Assembly: GCA_008828725.1 (NCBI GenBank)
Contig: MEHQ01001869.1
Location: forward strand, 62,001 to 126,000
Direction: 5' to 3'
DNA length: 64,000 nucleotides
Source of the DNA: Saccharina japonica
Lineage: Eukaryota; Sar; Phaeophyceae; Laminariales; Laminariaceae
Position 1 is the first letter of the stretch; each line of letters begins with the position of its first letter. A program made the position numbers and the translations under genes. This document shows, piece after piece, positions 46,128-56,869 of this stretch. The notes under the pieces were generated by a model that made no database searches, had not been told where the DNA came from, and saw nothing but the letters and a program-made list of their open reading frames with translations.

Positions 46128-46420
46128 TGTATTTCACTGTGCGGCTCACCGCTTTGTCTTACTTTACAGTGCCCCCTTTATTTCACTTTTTGTTGTTGTC
46201 GGTTGACCTTAGTTCCTGTGACGTTCGTTGTTTCCGTCTGCTTCCTTCTTTTGTGCGGTCGTTTTTTTCTTCCGTTGTTTCTCACTATGTGACTCACCGC
46301 CTCGTCTTCCTTCCCAGTACCTCCTTGACTTCGCTTGTTTTTCTTTTCGGTTGAGCTTAGTCCCTGTGGCGTTCGTTGTTTAGGTCTACTCCCTTGCTTC
46401 GTTCGGTCGTGTGTGCAGTA
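46128..46420. repeat. Two tandem ~145-bp units
   Basis: Both units hold TTTCWCTRTGYGRCTCACCG, CTTTTYGGTTGASCTTAGT or the like, CTGTGRCGTTCGTTGTTT and a TCGGTCGT end. The units differ at about a quarter of sites. Confidence 0.6.
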
Positions 46421-47415
46421 AGTTCACCACTATCCGTTGTCCATGTGATCAACGACGGTCCTTGTCCTGTTTGTGTTGGGGGGTGTTGTTACCGCTTTAC
46501 TTGTATGTCTTTTCGTTGCCGTCCTGGCTTTCATTTGGTGCTCACGCTTCCCGTGCGTATCTACGTGATCGTGCATCTTAGTGGCGGTTCTGCTGTTTTG
46601 CTGTTACTTTTAGTTTACGTTCTAGACACAGCCTTGTTTGAGGGTTTCGTATCAATGTCGCTATCCGTCCTTCGTGCGCACGAGACGGGGTTTCCCTTTA
46701 TTTTCAGTACACGACTTCCTTTCCACTTGTGTCGTTGCTTCGTTCCTCTTTTTCATTTGCAACTGTGTCCACCTCACACTGGGCGGTTTTTAATCTTTTA
46801 CAGTTTGGGTCTTGGAGATTTGTTGAATTTTAGCTATTTTTGTATTGTGTTAGTATCGCAATCGAATGAGTATCATCCGCGTTGCTTGTCTCCAGTCTCG
46901 GTTTATCGTAAGAGAAGAGTGTTGTCAATCCGGGTGTTAGAGGTGCTGGTAAGAATGTGCCTGATATGCGAATCAGTTACAGTCTGCCACAAATACAAAG
47001 TAATATGTATCTCGGATACGCTGCACGCAGATACGCATAGTCACAGCAGTACGCAGATAGATACATTGTTATAAATACTAGGTATGTGCACCCAGCTGGC
47101 TAAACTTATTGTACATGGATCTGATCCAAAAAAACAAAGAAGAAAAATAGTTCCTGGACCGATCCCGAGAAAATAATTTTTCCTTAAGCAATTAACAGCA
47201 AAGAGTAAGCTGAGAAGCCAGGAGTATGTCAACCCTGGCCTCGGAAGTGGGGATACAAACGTCTTAAGGCCTACGTATATATAAGTAAGAGCACGCATTA
47301 TTTTTCTATTGTTTTGATCTACTACTGCTGCACGCCACTGCTATAGTGCCGAGCCCTATAGCAGTTCCAGGAGCAGTGGTTCGCTTTGAGTTATCCCGAT
47401 CGAATGTACCAGGTA
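46421..47415. other. Long T-rich open frame, not called as a gene
   Basis: A 232-codon plus-strand frame (46376-47074) begins at TTG, starts in the tandem repeat above and is Cys/Leu/Phe/Val-rich. It has hydrophobic runs but no ATG near its start and no domain. It could be an old coding remnant. Confidence 0.2.
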
Positions 47416-47419
47416 TGAA

Positions 47420-47590
47420 CTAACGAGCATGTTCTTATGAGTACGTACAGCTTCAGAAACAGGTACAGCAGTAAGCTCGGGCGTTATACAAGTACGAGCA
47501 CATACTGTATTTGGAGTATACGTAGGATTAACGAGTACGCAGGCTCTACTATGCAGGGCTGCCGTTCTGTGCCTCTCTAAATACCATGGT
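47420..47590. repeat. Dispersed repeat D, copy 2
   Basis: Matches 43375-43560 and 48180-48310. Copies 2 and 3 flank the SINE at 47727 and also share a following TTTTCRAATCT...ATGTTTA stretch, suggesting a local duplication. Confidence 0.6.
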
Positions 47591-47726
47591 ATTATATTTG
47601 TCGAGTACCTGGTACGTCGTATCATCTTTGCGTTTGTTTCGTTAGATTTTGTTTGGGATTTGTTTTCGAATCTTGCAACACACGGATCTTGAATGTTTAA
47701 TCTAAAATATATCCCACTATTGATGC

Positions 47727-48056
47727 CGTTCGCCCCGGTGGCTAACAGGTAGCCACGAAACCTGTTAGCGTTGGAGGTCGGGGGTTCGATTCTCCTCGTA
47801 TGGAGATTTATATTCCCAAATGACACCAACTGTCGAGAGCGCATATTATAGCGTAGGTAAGCACAATTCGACGATAGTTGACGAGGGAAGAAAGTGCTGA
47901 AATCTTCTCGCGATAAAAAGCAAGGCAAGAACTGTAGTGGGGGAGGAGGGAGAAGAGCCTACTTTGTGATCCCGGATCTGAGTTACGACTAGGAAAGAGA
48001 GAGAATGGAAGGGCGAAGATAATAAATGGGATGTACAAAGAAAATATAGAAAAAAA
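47727..48056 (+). mobile_element. tRNA-derived SINE, copy 2
   Basis: Head CGTTCGCCCCGGTGGCTAAC has an A box (TGGCTAACAGGTAGCC) and a B box (GGTTCGATTCTCC). The body carries GAGCCTACTTTGTGATCCCG, GATCTGAGTTACGAC and GATAATAAATGGGATG. A 6-bp direct repeat TGATGC flanks it (47721-47726 and 48057-48062). An internal 3' A-rich tail precedes the right repeat. Confidence 0.85.
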
Positions 48057-48179
48057 TGATGCAATTCTTGTTTTGTTGGTTTTCAAATCTCGAGTTTGGA
48101 TCTAGAATGTTTATTGCCAAAACCATTCCTTTATGCGGTCGTTTGCTAGAACACGTCGAGTGCATGAGAAAGTATGGAT

Positions 48180-48310
48180 GAACAAGTATGTGTGTATCAT
48201 TACTTCGTACGAGTACGTTCAGCTTCACAAACAGGTACAGCCGTAAGCTCGAGCGTTATACGACTACGAGCACATACTTCGAGAATATAGCAGTACGAGT
48301 ATGTACGGCG
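48180..48310. repeat. Dispersed repeat D, copy 3
   Basis: Shares TTCAGCTTCACAAACAGGTA, GTAAGCTCGAGCGTTATACG and GAGCACATACTTCGAG with copies 1 and 2; shorter at its right end. Confidence 0.55.
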
Positions 48311-48649
48311 CACGTTAAGCACAAAAAAAGTGCAGCAACGGTGTTAACACCATGATGAGCCTGCGCCGTTTCGAGGGGAAACAAAAGAGGAATTACCGCT
48401 ATAATGACCATTTAATGCAATAACTGTTTCTTCGAAATAACAACGTTATATACTCGTGCTCGGGCTGCAGCTGGCCTAAATAGCCTGGATTATTCGCATA
48501 TGTTTCATTCATATACTCACTTGTGCACGTAGTAAATAAACGCAACCAACTTTAATGGTAATGTGGGATATCTTTCAAATTAAACAAACCAACGTCCGGG
48601 TGTTGTAAGATTCAAAAATATTCATCAACCTTTTTAAGGCCAGCCTGTT
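48311..48649. other. No gene recognised
   Basis: AT-rich sequence with no supported feature. Confidence 0.4.
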
Positions 48650-48850
48650 GCAAACATGCGTGCTTTCTTTGTTGTGAACCTTTATCTCCTGATAAATCAT
48701 AGATTCAGGATGAAACGCTTGGCATCCCTTCCAATTTCGGTTTTTCGATTTTTTTTGTCGGGTAGAAAAATTCCAATTCCTTTCCTGCCGTACCCGAAGT
48801 AGGGGTGCCGGCAAACGCCGGCACCTATGCCGAGCCCTTTTATGTATATA
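48650..48850. repeat. Dispersed repeat E, copy 2
   Basis: Pairs with 45087-45285. It adds a short hairpin GTGCCGGCAAACGCCGGCAC inside. Confidence 0.65.
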
Positions 48851-48931
48851 TAAGTATGGGTGGGTGTGGGTGAAATACATAAAGTATTTACTTGAGCTAA
48901 TCGTTTTTTACGGAAGCACTTTAATTTATTC

Positions 48932-49423
48932 ATGAATTGGTTCCCACCTACGATGCACACTATATTAAATTGTAGGAGATTTAATGTTTTCACCTACGAG
49001 GCACAGAATATGGAAGTGTTGGAAATGAAATGGACGGACGTATGTAGGATTGTGTTGGGAATGAATAAAACTCTGGGCGGAAATGTGAGCTTCGTTTGGA
49101 GTCCACGGTTCAACTCTAACTGTCCGTACATTCATGTCTGGAACAACACCTTCCCACAACCAAGTGATGCACGTTGTATATCCGGCGAGCAAGAAAATAT
49201 ATTCACAGAGCCATATCACATTATGTTTTTTACCTCTCCCTGTAGAACGCACCCCCTCGTGAGAGCAACTATTTACAGTCCATCGACTGGAGCTCCTAAC
49301 TACAGTCCACACCCTAGTCTTATAACCCTAACTTTAACCCTAATCCAAGCCCGTAATAAGGATGTGGATTCAGCGTGTGTACCAGCTCGTAGCTGGTGTG
49401 TACGCTGTAGGCTCGCTTGCTGA
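48932..49423 (+). CDS. Hypothetical protein candidate cut by the LTR element
   Basis: ATG at 48932 opens 163 codons. The first ~135 have ordinary composition with many Asn, Trp and Cys residues (MNWFPPTMHTILNCRRFN...). From about 49310 the frame reads through telomere-like CCCTAA words, and from 49354 it lies in the LTR of the inserted element, so the natural 3' end is not intact. No domain was recognised. The minus strand is also open for 115 codons. Confidence 0.3.
   Translation: MNWFPPTMHTILNCRRFNVFTYEAQNMEVLEMKWTDVCRIVLGMNKTLGGNVSFVWSPRFNSNCPYIHVWNNTFPQPSDARCISGEQENIFTEPYHIMFFTSPCRTHPLVRATIYSPSTGAPNYSPHPSLITLTLTLIQARNKDVDSACVPARSWCVRCRLAC
49318..49353. repeat. Telomere-like CCCTAA words at the LTR insertion site
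   Basis: AACCCTAACTTTAACCCTAA is followed by TCCAAGCCCG, and the other side of the LTR element resumes with GCCCGAACCTCAACCCTATT. Before insertion this was a degenerate CCCTAA-like tract of about 50 bp. Confidence 0.55.
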
Positions 49424-52400
49424 ACACCAGTCCAGACACAACCTACATTTGAGGGTGAACGCTTAAGTTGCTGTTAGGCAAACGTGTATAAACGCTTCAA
49501 TAGAAGAGAAGACTCCAAGCCAACAATGTTGATTAATGTATGTGCTCAAAAGCGAGGCTGATGATTAGCAAAAGAAGAGTGTGAGAGTGGGCGTGCAAAC
49601 GCTCCTGCTCCCTTGATGATCTTGAGGATTGCAAACATCAACTTGCCCTTGCTACGATAATTTGCATCTCACCAGAGCAACGTGTACTTCGTACGACACC
49701 CATACGTAAGACAACGCAACAACAATCGTGACCGATTTTGTACGCAGTACGCAGTCTATATAGGTATAGGTACCAAATGGACATTTTCCCGGGATATCAC
49801 TTTTCACCCCCGGCCGCGGGTCTTTTCTCGCGCTGTCGGCTGCGGGGCACGCAGCGGGGCCGCGTGTACACCACGGCGCAAGTGCGGGTCCCAGCCCAGG
49901 CCCGTGGGACGTGCTCTGGGCCTTCAAAGTCGCGAATTCTGGCAAATAACTCAGAGGAGACGTTCCGACTTGACACCGCCTCGCAACTATCATGCAAAAC
50001 CTATCGTATGGCTGGTTTTACTCGTTTTTGACCCGCCGCATGAACGGAACACACACAGCACGCACCACGTACGAGACAAGAATAAGCACCACACCGACTT
50101 GACATTGAATGAGGCACACATAAAGCGTCGTGCAGCAGCAGTAGTTGATACCACGTTGCATGCGTCTGCTCTCTCTCTGGGCTGTGTACATGCGCATTTG
50201 ATGTAAATCTGCAAATTTGGTCCCAACATGTTTCAATCTACGTGGAGTACACGTACATACACAGATCTACGATGAGTACGTATGCATTCATATCATAGTA
50301 TATCTACGTAAAATGATAGGCCGATCAACATGCGGACGAATATTTTAGTACAGCAGTAGTACTACGTACGAGTACTGCTGGATTTTACGGGTGCATGTCG
50401 AGACCTCAAACTACAAAGCAACCAAGGCGCTACTTATCAAACAGCACAGCAGTACAGCAGAAGAAGCTGTATAACACGCAGTAGCAGCCGCTGTTCAGAT
50501 TGTTGCCTTTGTGACGGCTGTGGTGTCCAGTATGCGTGCGCAGGACCCGTACCACACAGCTAGCAGGGGAGATCCAGCAGGTGTAGTTGTGACAGCTATG
50601 TACGAAGTACCAGGTATAGTATACCGCTGTGTTCTGTCTTTCTTTGTATGGACGTGTCAGTGTGTATGTTTGATGTATCCTATTCCAGCGAAAACTCCCC
50701 CTGTGATCGCGCAGTACAGCAGCGGTTGAAAACAGCAAAACAGCTAATACCCGTCACGAGTATGGATAACACTTGATACTCGCGAGATTTGCGCTCCGGG
50801 CACCCGGGTACCCAACTGTTCGACGGGTACTCTTAGACGAGTACTCTGCTGCTAAATACGCACCAGGGTACTCTGCTCCCCAGCACAACAGCTAGATCTA
50901 ACTGCTGTGTGTGCTCTGTGTACTCACTCGTTGTGTATTGTGTATTGTATGTGCTCTGTGCTATGCTGTCGGTGCTGTTCTGTGTGCCGGGACTTTTATG
51001 TTGTAGGTGTGTATTCTGGGTGTGCTCTGTGGTTTAGTCTTCGTACTGAACTATTTTGCCCTCGGTGTACTCTGGGTGATATGTGATATGTGTGCTACTG
51101 TACGTAGCAGTATCCTACGACGGCCTGCTCAGTCGGGGTCATCCATAACGAACAGAAAACGAAACTCACGAGTTGTGACATTAAATCCAAGAATATTTGC
51201 GAGTGGTGCGCGAGTGGGGCCGGGCCGGGCCGGGCGCGTGATACAGTCACCGACCGAATGACGACATAGGTTGTGATGTTTCAATCTCCCGCGCCGCCGG
51301 TGTGGCCCTGCTGGCAAGATGCCAATCTCACAGGTCGTATGCCCGGCCTCGCCCGGATTATCAGGGTACTTTGCTTCGTTTTTGTTTGGGACATGCCGCC
51401 TCCTCCTCGAGGTTTCGCCAGCGCAATGTTCTCGTTCGCCAGCGCCCAGCGATTGCTTTGGGGATCCACTTGCTGTCCGCAATCGGTATAGGCGACAGAG
51501 TCAGCTGTATGCCCTCATATCTGGTCTTTGGATATACCGTTGGGGTGCGTGGATTATACACGAAGTACACTTATCAGGCGCATTTACTGCAAAAATGTAT
51601 TGCAATACAGTACGAGTACTGTAAAGTCACGACACAAACAATTGACGCAGAACGTGATTTCGATTTTGGCGTCAATATTACGAGTTGTTCTTCGTGAATT
51701 TACTCGATATAACAAATCACCATTCAACACAAATACAGTATTAATAGTAGTATAGGTGCCTGCAGTTAAGAAACAACGTGTCGAGAAAAATGAGCTCAGA
51801 TCGGCACGAATAATAGAAAACATCGGTTAAAAAACACAGCTCACCAGTGTGGGATCGACTGTAAACCCTACACAAAATAGTTAGATCGACGTCGGAAACA
51901 AAATAAGTCGTTGAGCCCGGACATCAAACTGAAGAAGCTTCTTAACACCGGGAGCCCACTGTACCTCAGATATGATATCATCCATTAATATTAATAGTGA
52001 CATTTATTTGTTTTGTATAAGAAATTGTCCTCGCTACTACTTTTCCCTATACACTATGCAGCAGTCTATGCAACACAAGTTTGCCCCAAAAAGGGTCCAA
52101 AAAGGGAAATACGAAGCATGTGCGGTCTATTTTCAACTTGCGACACCCCCGGGATTACAAGTGACCAACATCCCGAAGGGGAACCTTGTAGGGTAATACA
52201 TAATGTACTTCACACAATGTACCACGACAGCTTATCAATTATTCCGCATCGTGTTCACTCTGAGAAATGTTGTTCCGATACTGAGCAACTAAACCATGAC
52301 GATATAGTACGGTAGACACCAGGTACGATAATGGATAACTTGTCCTACATACCTTTATTGGCTTGATTCATAATGAACTCTGATTGGCCACTATTCGATC

Positions 52401-52510
52401 TTCCGAGGATTCAACTCTTGAGCATAATAAACTATGCATACTACTGATTATTACTCCGTGTTATCGAGTGACGACAAAAGATGACTTGCCAACAAGGATA
52501 ATATCCAATA
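49354..52510. repeat. Left LTR (3' LTR on the minus strand), interrupted
   Basis: The two LTR parts are about 49354-49762 and 52191-52510. They start TAATAAGGATGTGGATTC and end AAGGATAATATCCAATA. Confidence 0.85.
49763..52190 (+). mobile_element. Dispersed element family A, copy 3, inside the left LTR
   Basis: Runs from GGTATAGGTACCAAATGG to AACATCCCGAAGGGGAACCT-TG. It is flanked by TA on both sides, and the right LTR gives the uninterrupted site CTATATACGGTAATAC, so the insertion used a TA target. It is the best copy for defining family A: GC-rich 5' part, CAG words, a GGTACCC-rich stretch near 50.8 kb, the conserved 51.3-51.5-kb block and the hairpin 3' end. Frames around 51302-51697 recur in the other copies. 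No transposase recognised. Confidence 0.75.
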
Positions 52511-53620
52511 CGATCCCTCGACACGATAACCGGTAGCATGTTACATGCGGGCAAATCCAGGCAAACACAGCAAATAAGACGACCTCTCGCTGACATCCCG
52601 CTTTTTTACGCCTGTGTTACATGCCCAAAACAAACAATACTCCAACTCGTTTTCTACTATGTGCCCATGCAAAGGCCATGAATTCGAACAATGAGGATCC
52701 AATTACTTGGTTCAAATGTACTTGTCTAAACTACTTGTCTGCATACACACTCACGAAATAGAATCCATTGCTATGTCGCAACAAAGTTTCATTACTCCTT
52801 TGCAACGTTGAAACAACATCATCCGTTCCTGCGTTGCTTTTGACGGGTGATGAATCCTTCTACAGCTAACGCAACAAACTACAACGCGAAACCTGGCAAC
52901 GTATAGGCCTACCACTGATGTGACAGGTTTGACGCGTGGAATAACATGCAAACCGATAAAACGTCACACACAAAAAACCGTGGAAGTTGTGTGGGTCTCC
53001 CTATACAGTTACCAGACAGACATATATGGTACTAATGTTGCACAAACAGCCTAGCAGCTTACCACGCCTCGGCCGCCCCCCCGTACAAAGAAGGCGTGTG
53101 GTGCTACGTACTACGAAACAAAAACAAATGTTGCCAGTACGACCAGAGCGATGCAGATGTCCCTCCTTCCCTCTTGGTGATCCAGAATATGATGATGGTC
53201 CAGCGATCCCAGGAGCGAAAATGTCCGTTCAGTCCTAAACGGCGATGACGCACGGCGATGATGATGTGGTGATTCCAGCAGACATTCTCCACCGGCAATC
53301 CCAATAGATAGTAGATGATGCGGTGGCATGGTCCTGAAAAATACCTCTACAGTGACCCCACATTTCTGTTGTTGGCGACCCAGCAGTGCTGACAGTCCCA
53401 GCGAACAGTGCTGTGACGATTTCGGAAGGTATCTTTCCGATTCCGGAAGGTATCTTTCCGACAAGCTCAAGCGCTCCTTTACAGGATCTCGTCAACCGTC
53501 ATTCCCGACGACCCCGTGTTTACATTGTACTCGAGCGGTCGATGACAATCTCGCTCATAGACCCTGGGTGATGATCCGGTGGCTAAGTTGCAAAAGCCAA
53601 AATTGAAAGCCCTTGTCAAA
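52511..53620 (-). pseudogene. Remnant of the Copia interior, left part
   Basis: Interior of the LTR element left of gag. Short minus-strand frames exist, with a perfect ~22-bp tandem duplication (CGGAAGGTATCTTTCCGA words) at about 53425-53460. No enzyme domain is recognisable. Confidence 0.4.
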
Positions 53621-53767
53621 ATCGTCGTCGAATTTTACCGTAGGCCATTCGTCGGTGTCGACGCGCACCACAGGACGCCGTGTGCGTGCTGCTCGTCGTT
53701 TGTGGCGTGCAGCTCCTTGCGCATGGCATTCCGTGTCGGAGTGTGTCGTTGTCTTGTGTACCGAGCA

Positions 53768-54691
53768 TCACTTTTGCCCAGCTCCACCTCCAGCCTTCCT
53801 GTTGTTTGGTCCTGCAGCAGGCTTCTTGTCCCTTCCGTACAGCTTCCCCGGCACTACGCAACCGCTCTTGTAGTGTCCATCCTTCCCACAGTTGTGGCAG
53901 ATTACGCCGGAGCTTGGATCAGATGATGATGCTGCTACTGCTGTCATGATGGTTCCACGCCCATCGACTTTCCCTGTCATTTTCTTCGACAGCCCGTCCA
54001 GGTACAAATGCCTCATCGTAGTCGGGATATTTGACAGATCGAAATCCGGGTCCTTGTGGGTGGTCAGGTTGATGTCGCGGTAGGTCTCCGGCAGCCCTCG
54101 GACTATGATGTCGGTGAAGTGACGATCGGTGACAGGTTCCTTGACCGCGGCCAGTCCGCTGCGGAGGCGTGCAGCCTGCATATTGTAGTGATCGGGAGCT
54201 TGTTCCGGCTCCATGGTCGTAGCTGCAAGTGCTGCCTGCAAGGTGCGGATTGTCTCGTTCGTAACCCGGAGGTACTTTGCTTCCAGCTTGTTCATCGCCT
54301 TCTGCCCGTCGCCTCGGGTCCCACGCTCGTCGTATGCATGAATAGCCACGAGGAGAGCCGCTGCCTTGTCGGTCACCAAGTAAAGGATTGCATATAGGTC
54401 TTGGTTGGCGCGGTCGAACCAAGCTTGGCGTTGCAGTAGGCCCCCCCCAGCAGTGTAAAGCAGACCCGGAGTCAGCAGCGGTGCAGTGTCTTCGGCTTAG
54501 TCCGTTTCTTCCGTGGGCCTAGCTTGACCTTGCATGACCGCAAATATGTCAGGGGGCTGCATACTGATGATGAAGCCAGCCTTCCTGTGCCATTCGGCGA
54601 AGTCTTCTGGCTTCTCTCCAGCGTAGGGCTTGATCCCTCGTACCGAGTTCATCAGATTGCTGTTGGTGTTGTTGCTCGTCATGTTGTCCAT
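53768..54691 (-). pseudogene. Copia gag region with CCHC zinc knuckle, broken
   Basis: The N-terminal part has an FAEWHRKAGF-like stretch and an acidic Met-rich region typical of Copia gag. The central part has the Leu-rich helical region of the UBN2-like gag family (YNMQAARLRSGL, RGLPETYRD). The C-terminal part has a zinc knuckle CHNCGKDGHYKSGC followed by a basic, Gly-rich tail. It is interrupted at least once. Its place next to the right LTR sets the element's minus-strand orientation. Confidence 0.8.
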
Positions 54692-54990
54692 TTTCGCAGC
54701 AGTCTACCGACGATGTACTCGTACGATGTTGTAGTCGTTCGCCGATCACAGCAGCTTGATGACGAAGCAGCTCGTGAAGCTCGTAGCGGAAGCAGTAGCT
54801 CGGGGTCCCCTGGCGTAGTCTTGTACTAGACGTACCTCGAGACCCGCAGCTCTGCTGTTGCCGTGCTTAAACGTCGAGGGTCGAATCTTCATAAAATGAA
54901 GTCAGTCGTTGTAGCCGGGGTGGTGAGATCTTGACCTCCGATGTATCCCCGTCGCTACCACGTTCACGCGTTTATGCGAAGCTCATAACT

Positions 54991-55720
54991 TAATAAGGAT
55001 GTGGATTCAGCGTGTGAACCAGCTCGTAGCTGGTGTGTACGCTGTAGGCTCGCTTGCTGAAGACCAGTCCAGACACAACCTACATTTGAGGGTGAACGCT
55101 TAAGTCGCTGTTAGGCAAACGTGTATGAACGCTTCAATAGAAGAGAAGACTCCAAGCCAACAATGTTGATTAATGTATGTGCTCAAGAGCGAGGCTGATG
55201 ATGAGCAAAAGAAGATTGTGAGAGTGGGCGTGAAAACGCTCCTGCCCCCTTGATGATCTTGAGGATCGCAAACATCAACATGCCCTTGCTACGATAATTT
55301 GCATCTCACCAGAGCAACATGTACTTCGTACGACACCCATACGTAAGACAACGCAACAACAATCGTGACCGATTTTGTACGCAGTACGCAGTCTATATAC
55401 GGTAATACATAATGTACTTTACACAATGTACCACGACAGCTCATCAATTATTCCGCATCGTGTTTACTCTGAGAAATGTTGTTCCGATACTGAGCAACTA
55501 AACCACTGACGATATAGTACGGTAGACACCAGGTACGATAATGGATAACTTGTCCTGCATACCTTTACTGGCTTGATTCATAATGAACTCTGATTGGCCA
55601 CTATTCGATCTTCCGAGGATTCAACTCTTGAGCATAATAAACTATGCATTCTACTGATTATTACTCCGTGTTATCGAGTGACGACAAAAGATGACTTGCC
55701 AACAAGGATAAGATCCAATA
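54991..55720. repeat. Right LTR (5' LTR on the minus strand), intact length
   Basis: On the minus strand it starts TATTGGATCTTATCC and ends CATCCTTATTA. A TATATAGACTGCGT word about 320 nt in is a candidate TATA box; in the left LTR family A inserted exactly there. Just inside the LTR is TTATGAGCTTCGC, weakly like an initiator-Met primer site. Confidence 0.85.
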
Positions 55721-55725
55721 GCCCG

Positions 55726-56865
55726 AACCTCAACCCTATTCTTCTGCACCTACTATGTGGGAGCAGGGTGACGAATCAGATCTGGTCCGGGTAGGATCAG
55801 GGTAAAAGGGCTGACCGCTCATGATGGAGGTGTTGTGTATTGGGTACCCCATTTCACCCCTACAACACTAAATCACTCGAGTTGTACAGTTCATCGGTTG
55901 TAGGTAGTCACCACCCCCCCTCGTGCAATACATAATTAAGCTGGTTCTATCAACTGCAAGGAGGGGGCGTAGACACCGAGTAATGTGTCCATGGAAATAT
56001 ACCAACCAACGCGAGTGTCGGAAGCAACCAGTTCCGTTGCGTGTGCCCCCCTTGTTTCAGGAGAGCCACGTCTCGGAAACCCACCCCAGGGTGTGTGATA
56101 TATCGTGAGTCATGCAGTACAGCGCAACCAAAAATCAAACCGACACGGTAGTCGGCCGAAGGTCTTGGCAGATTGATGAATGAATGCCGTCGTCATAAAC
56201 ATTGTTTTCATCGAGATGAGACCAAGTGGTGGTCAAGGTGATCGCAGCTTGAGTTTTGTTGTGCTGATGGTCGAGACTGTAGCTGGCTCTTGAACGATCA
56301 AGAGGTTTAACGAGCGCCGACGAGAGAAAGGTGGGGGCAGACTGGAGAAGAGGGGAGCACATATATGGAATGCCGCCGTGTGCCCTTATGAAAACTTAAT
56401 CGTTTTTTCACTTACAAAAACAAATGCGGCACCCGACACCCTGACCAATGTTACAATACTGTCGACAGCTTGCAGAGTGTGCATATCAACCTAGCTAATC
56501 AAAAGCAGGACGAGATGCGAATACCACAAAATAATCAGCTGTATTCCGGCTCCAAACCCTAGCTACCCCGCCCCTCGCCCTGCTAATCCCTCACTGCTTC
56601 TCGCGACCCTAGTCTGTCCGTTGCTGCTGCACATCATGATGCATAAGGAGTAGATGTAAGCTTGCGCGAACGCTTTGATATTAGAACCTAGACACGAGGC
56701 CCTTGTCGTAGCCTATACTGGTGTTGTCCCTGTACAGGGTTCTACCCTTGTAGTAGAACCTGGGATTATGTCTGATCTTGAGTTTTCAAAGTCTGGCAGT
56801 TCGTCGGTGTTTGAGAAAATGTAATCTTGAACAACTCAACTAAAAAATATACCAGGTATAAATAA
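55726..56865. other. No gene recognised
   Basis: A 61-codon plus frame ends at 56108 before a GTGAGT donor-like site, and a minus frame spans 56135-56362. Neither has other support. TGTACAGGGTTCTACCCTTG-TAG near 56731 is a short inverted repeat (CTACCCTTGTAGTAGAACC context). Confidence 0.35.
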
Positions 56866-56869
56866 ATTC

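Larger units (their letters stand above)
49354..55720 (-). mobile_element. Copia-type LTR element fossil with nested insertion
   Basis: The right LTR is 54991-55720 (730 bp). The left LTR (49354-52510) is the same sequence split by a 2.43-kb insertion. The 5-bp target duplication GCCCG is exact (49349-49353 and 55721-55725). The LTRs differ at about 3% of sites by eye, so it is fairly young. The gag region is on the minus strand near the right LTR. The ~2.5-kb interior is too short for a full pol and no reverse transcriptase or integrase was recognised; the copy is broken. Confidence 0.85.

Noticed and set aside
45814-46149. Lys/Glu/Arg-rich minus-strand frame
   Set aside because: GTG start and purine skew of the strand explain the composition.
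46376-47074. 232-codon plus-strand frame, longest in a non-array region
   Set aside because: It starts at TTG inside a tandem repeat, is strongly T-skewed, and has no domain. Kept only as a note.
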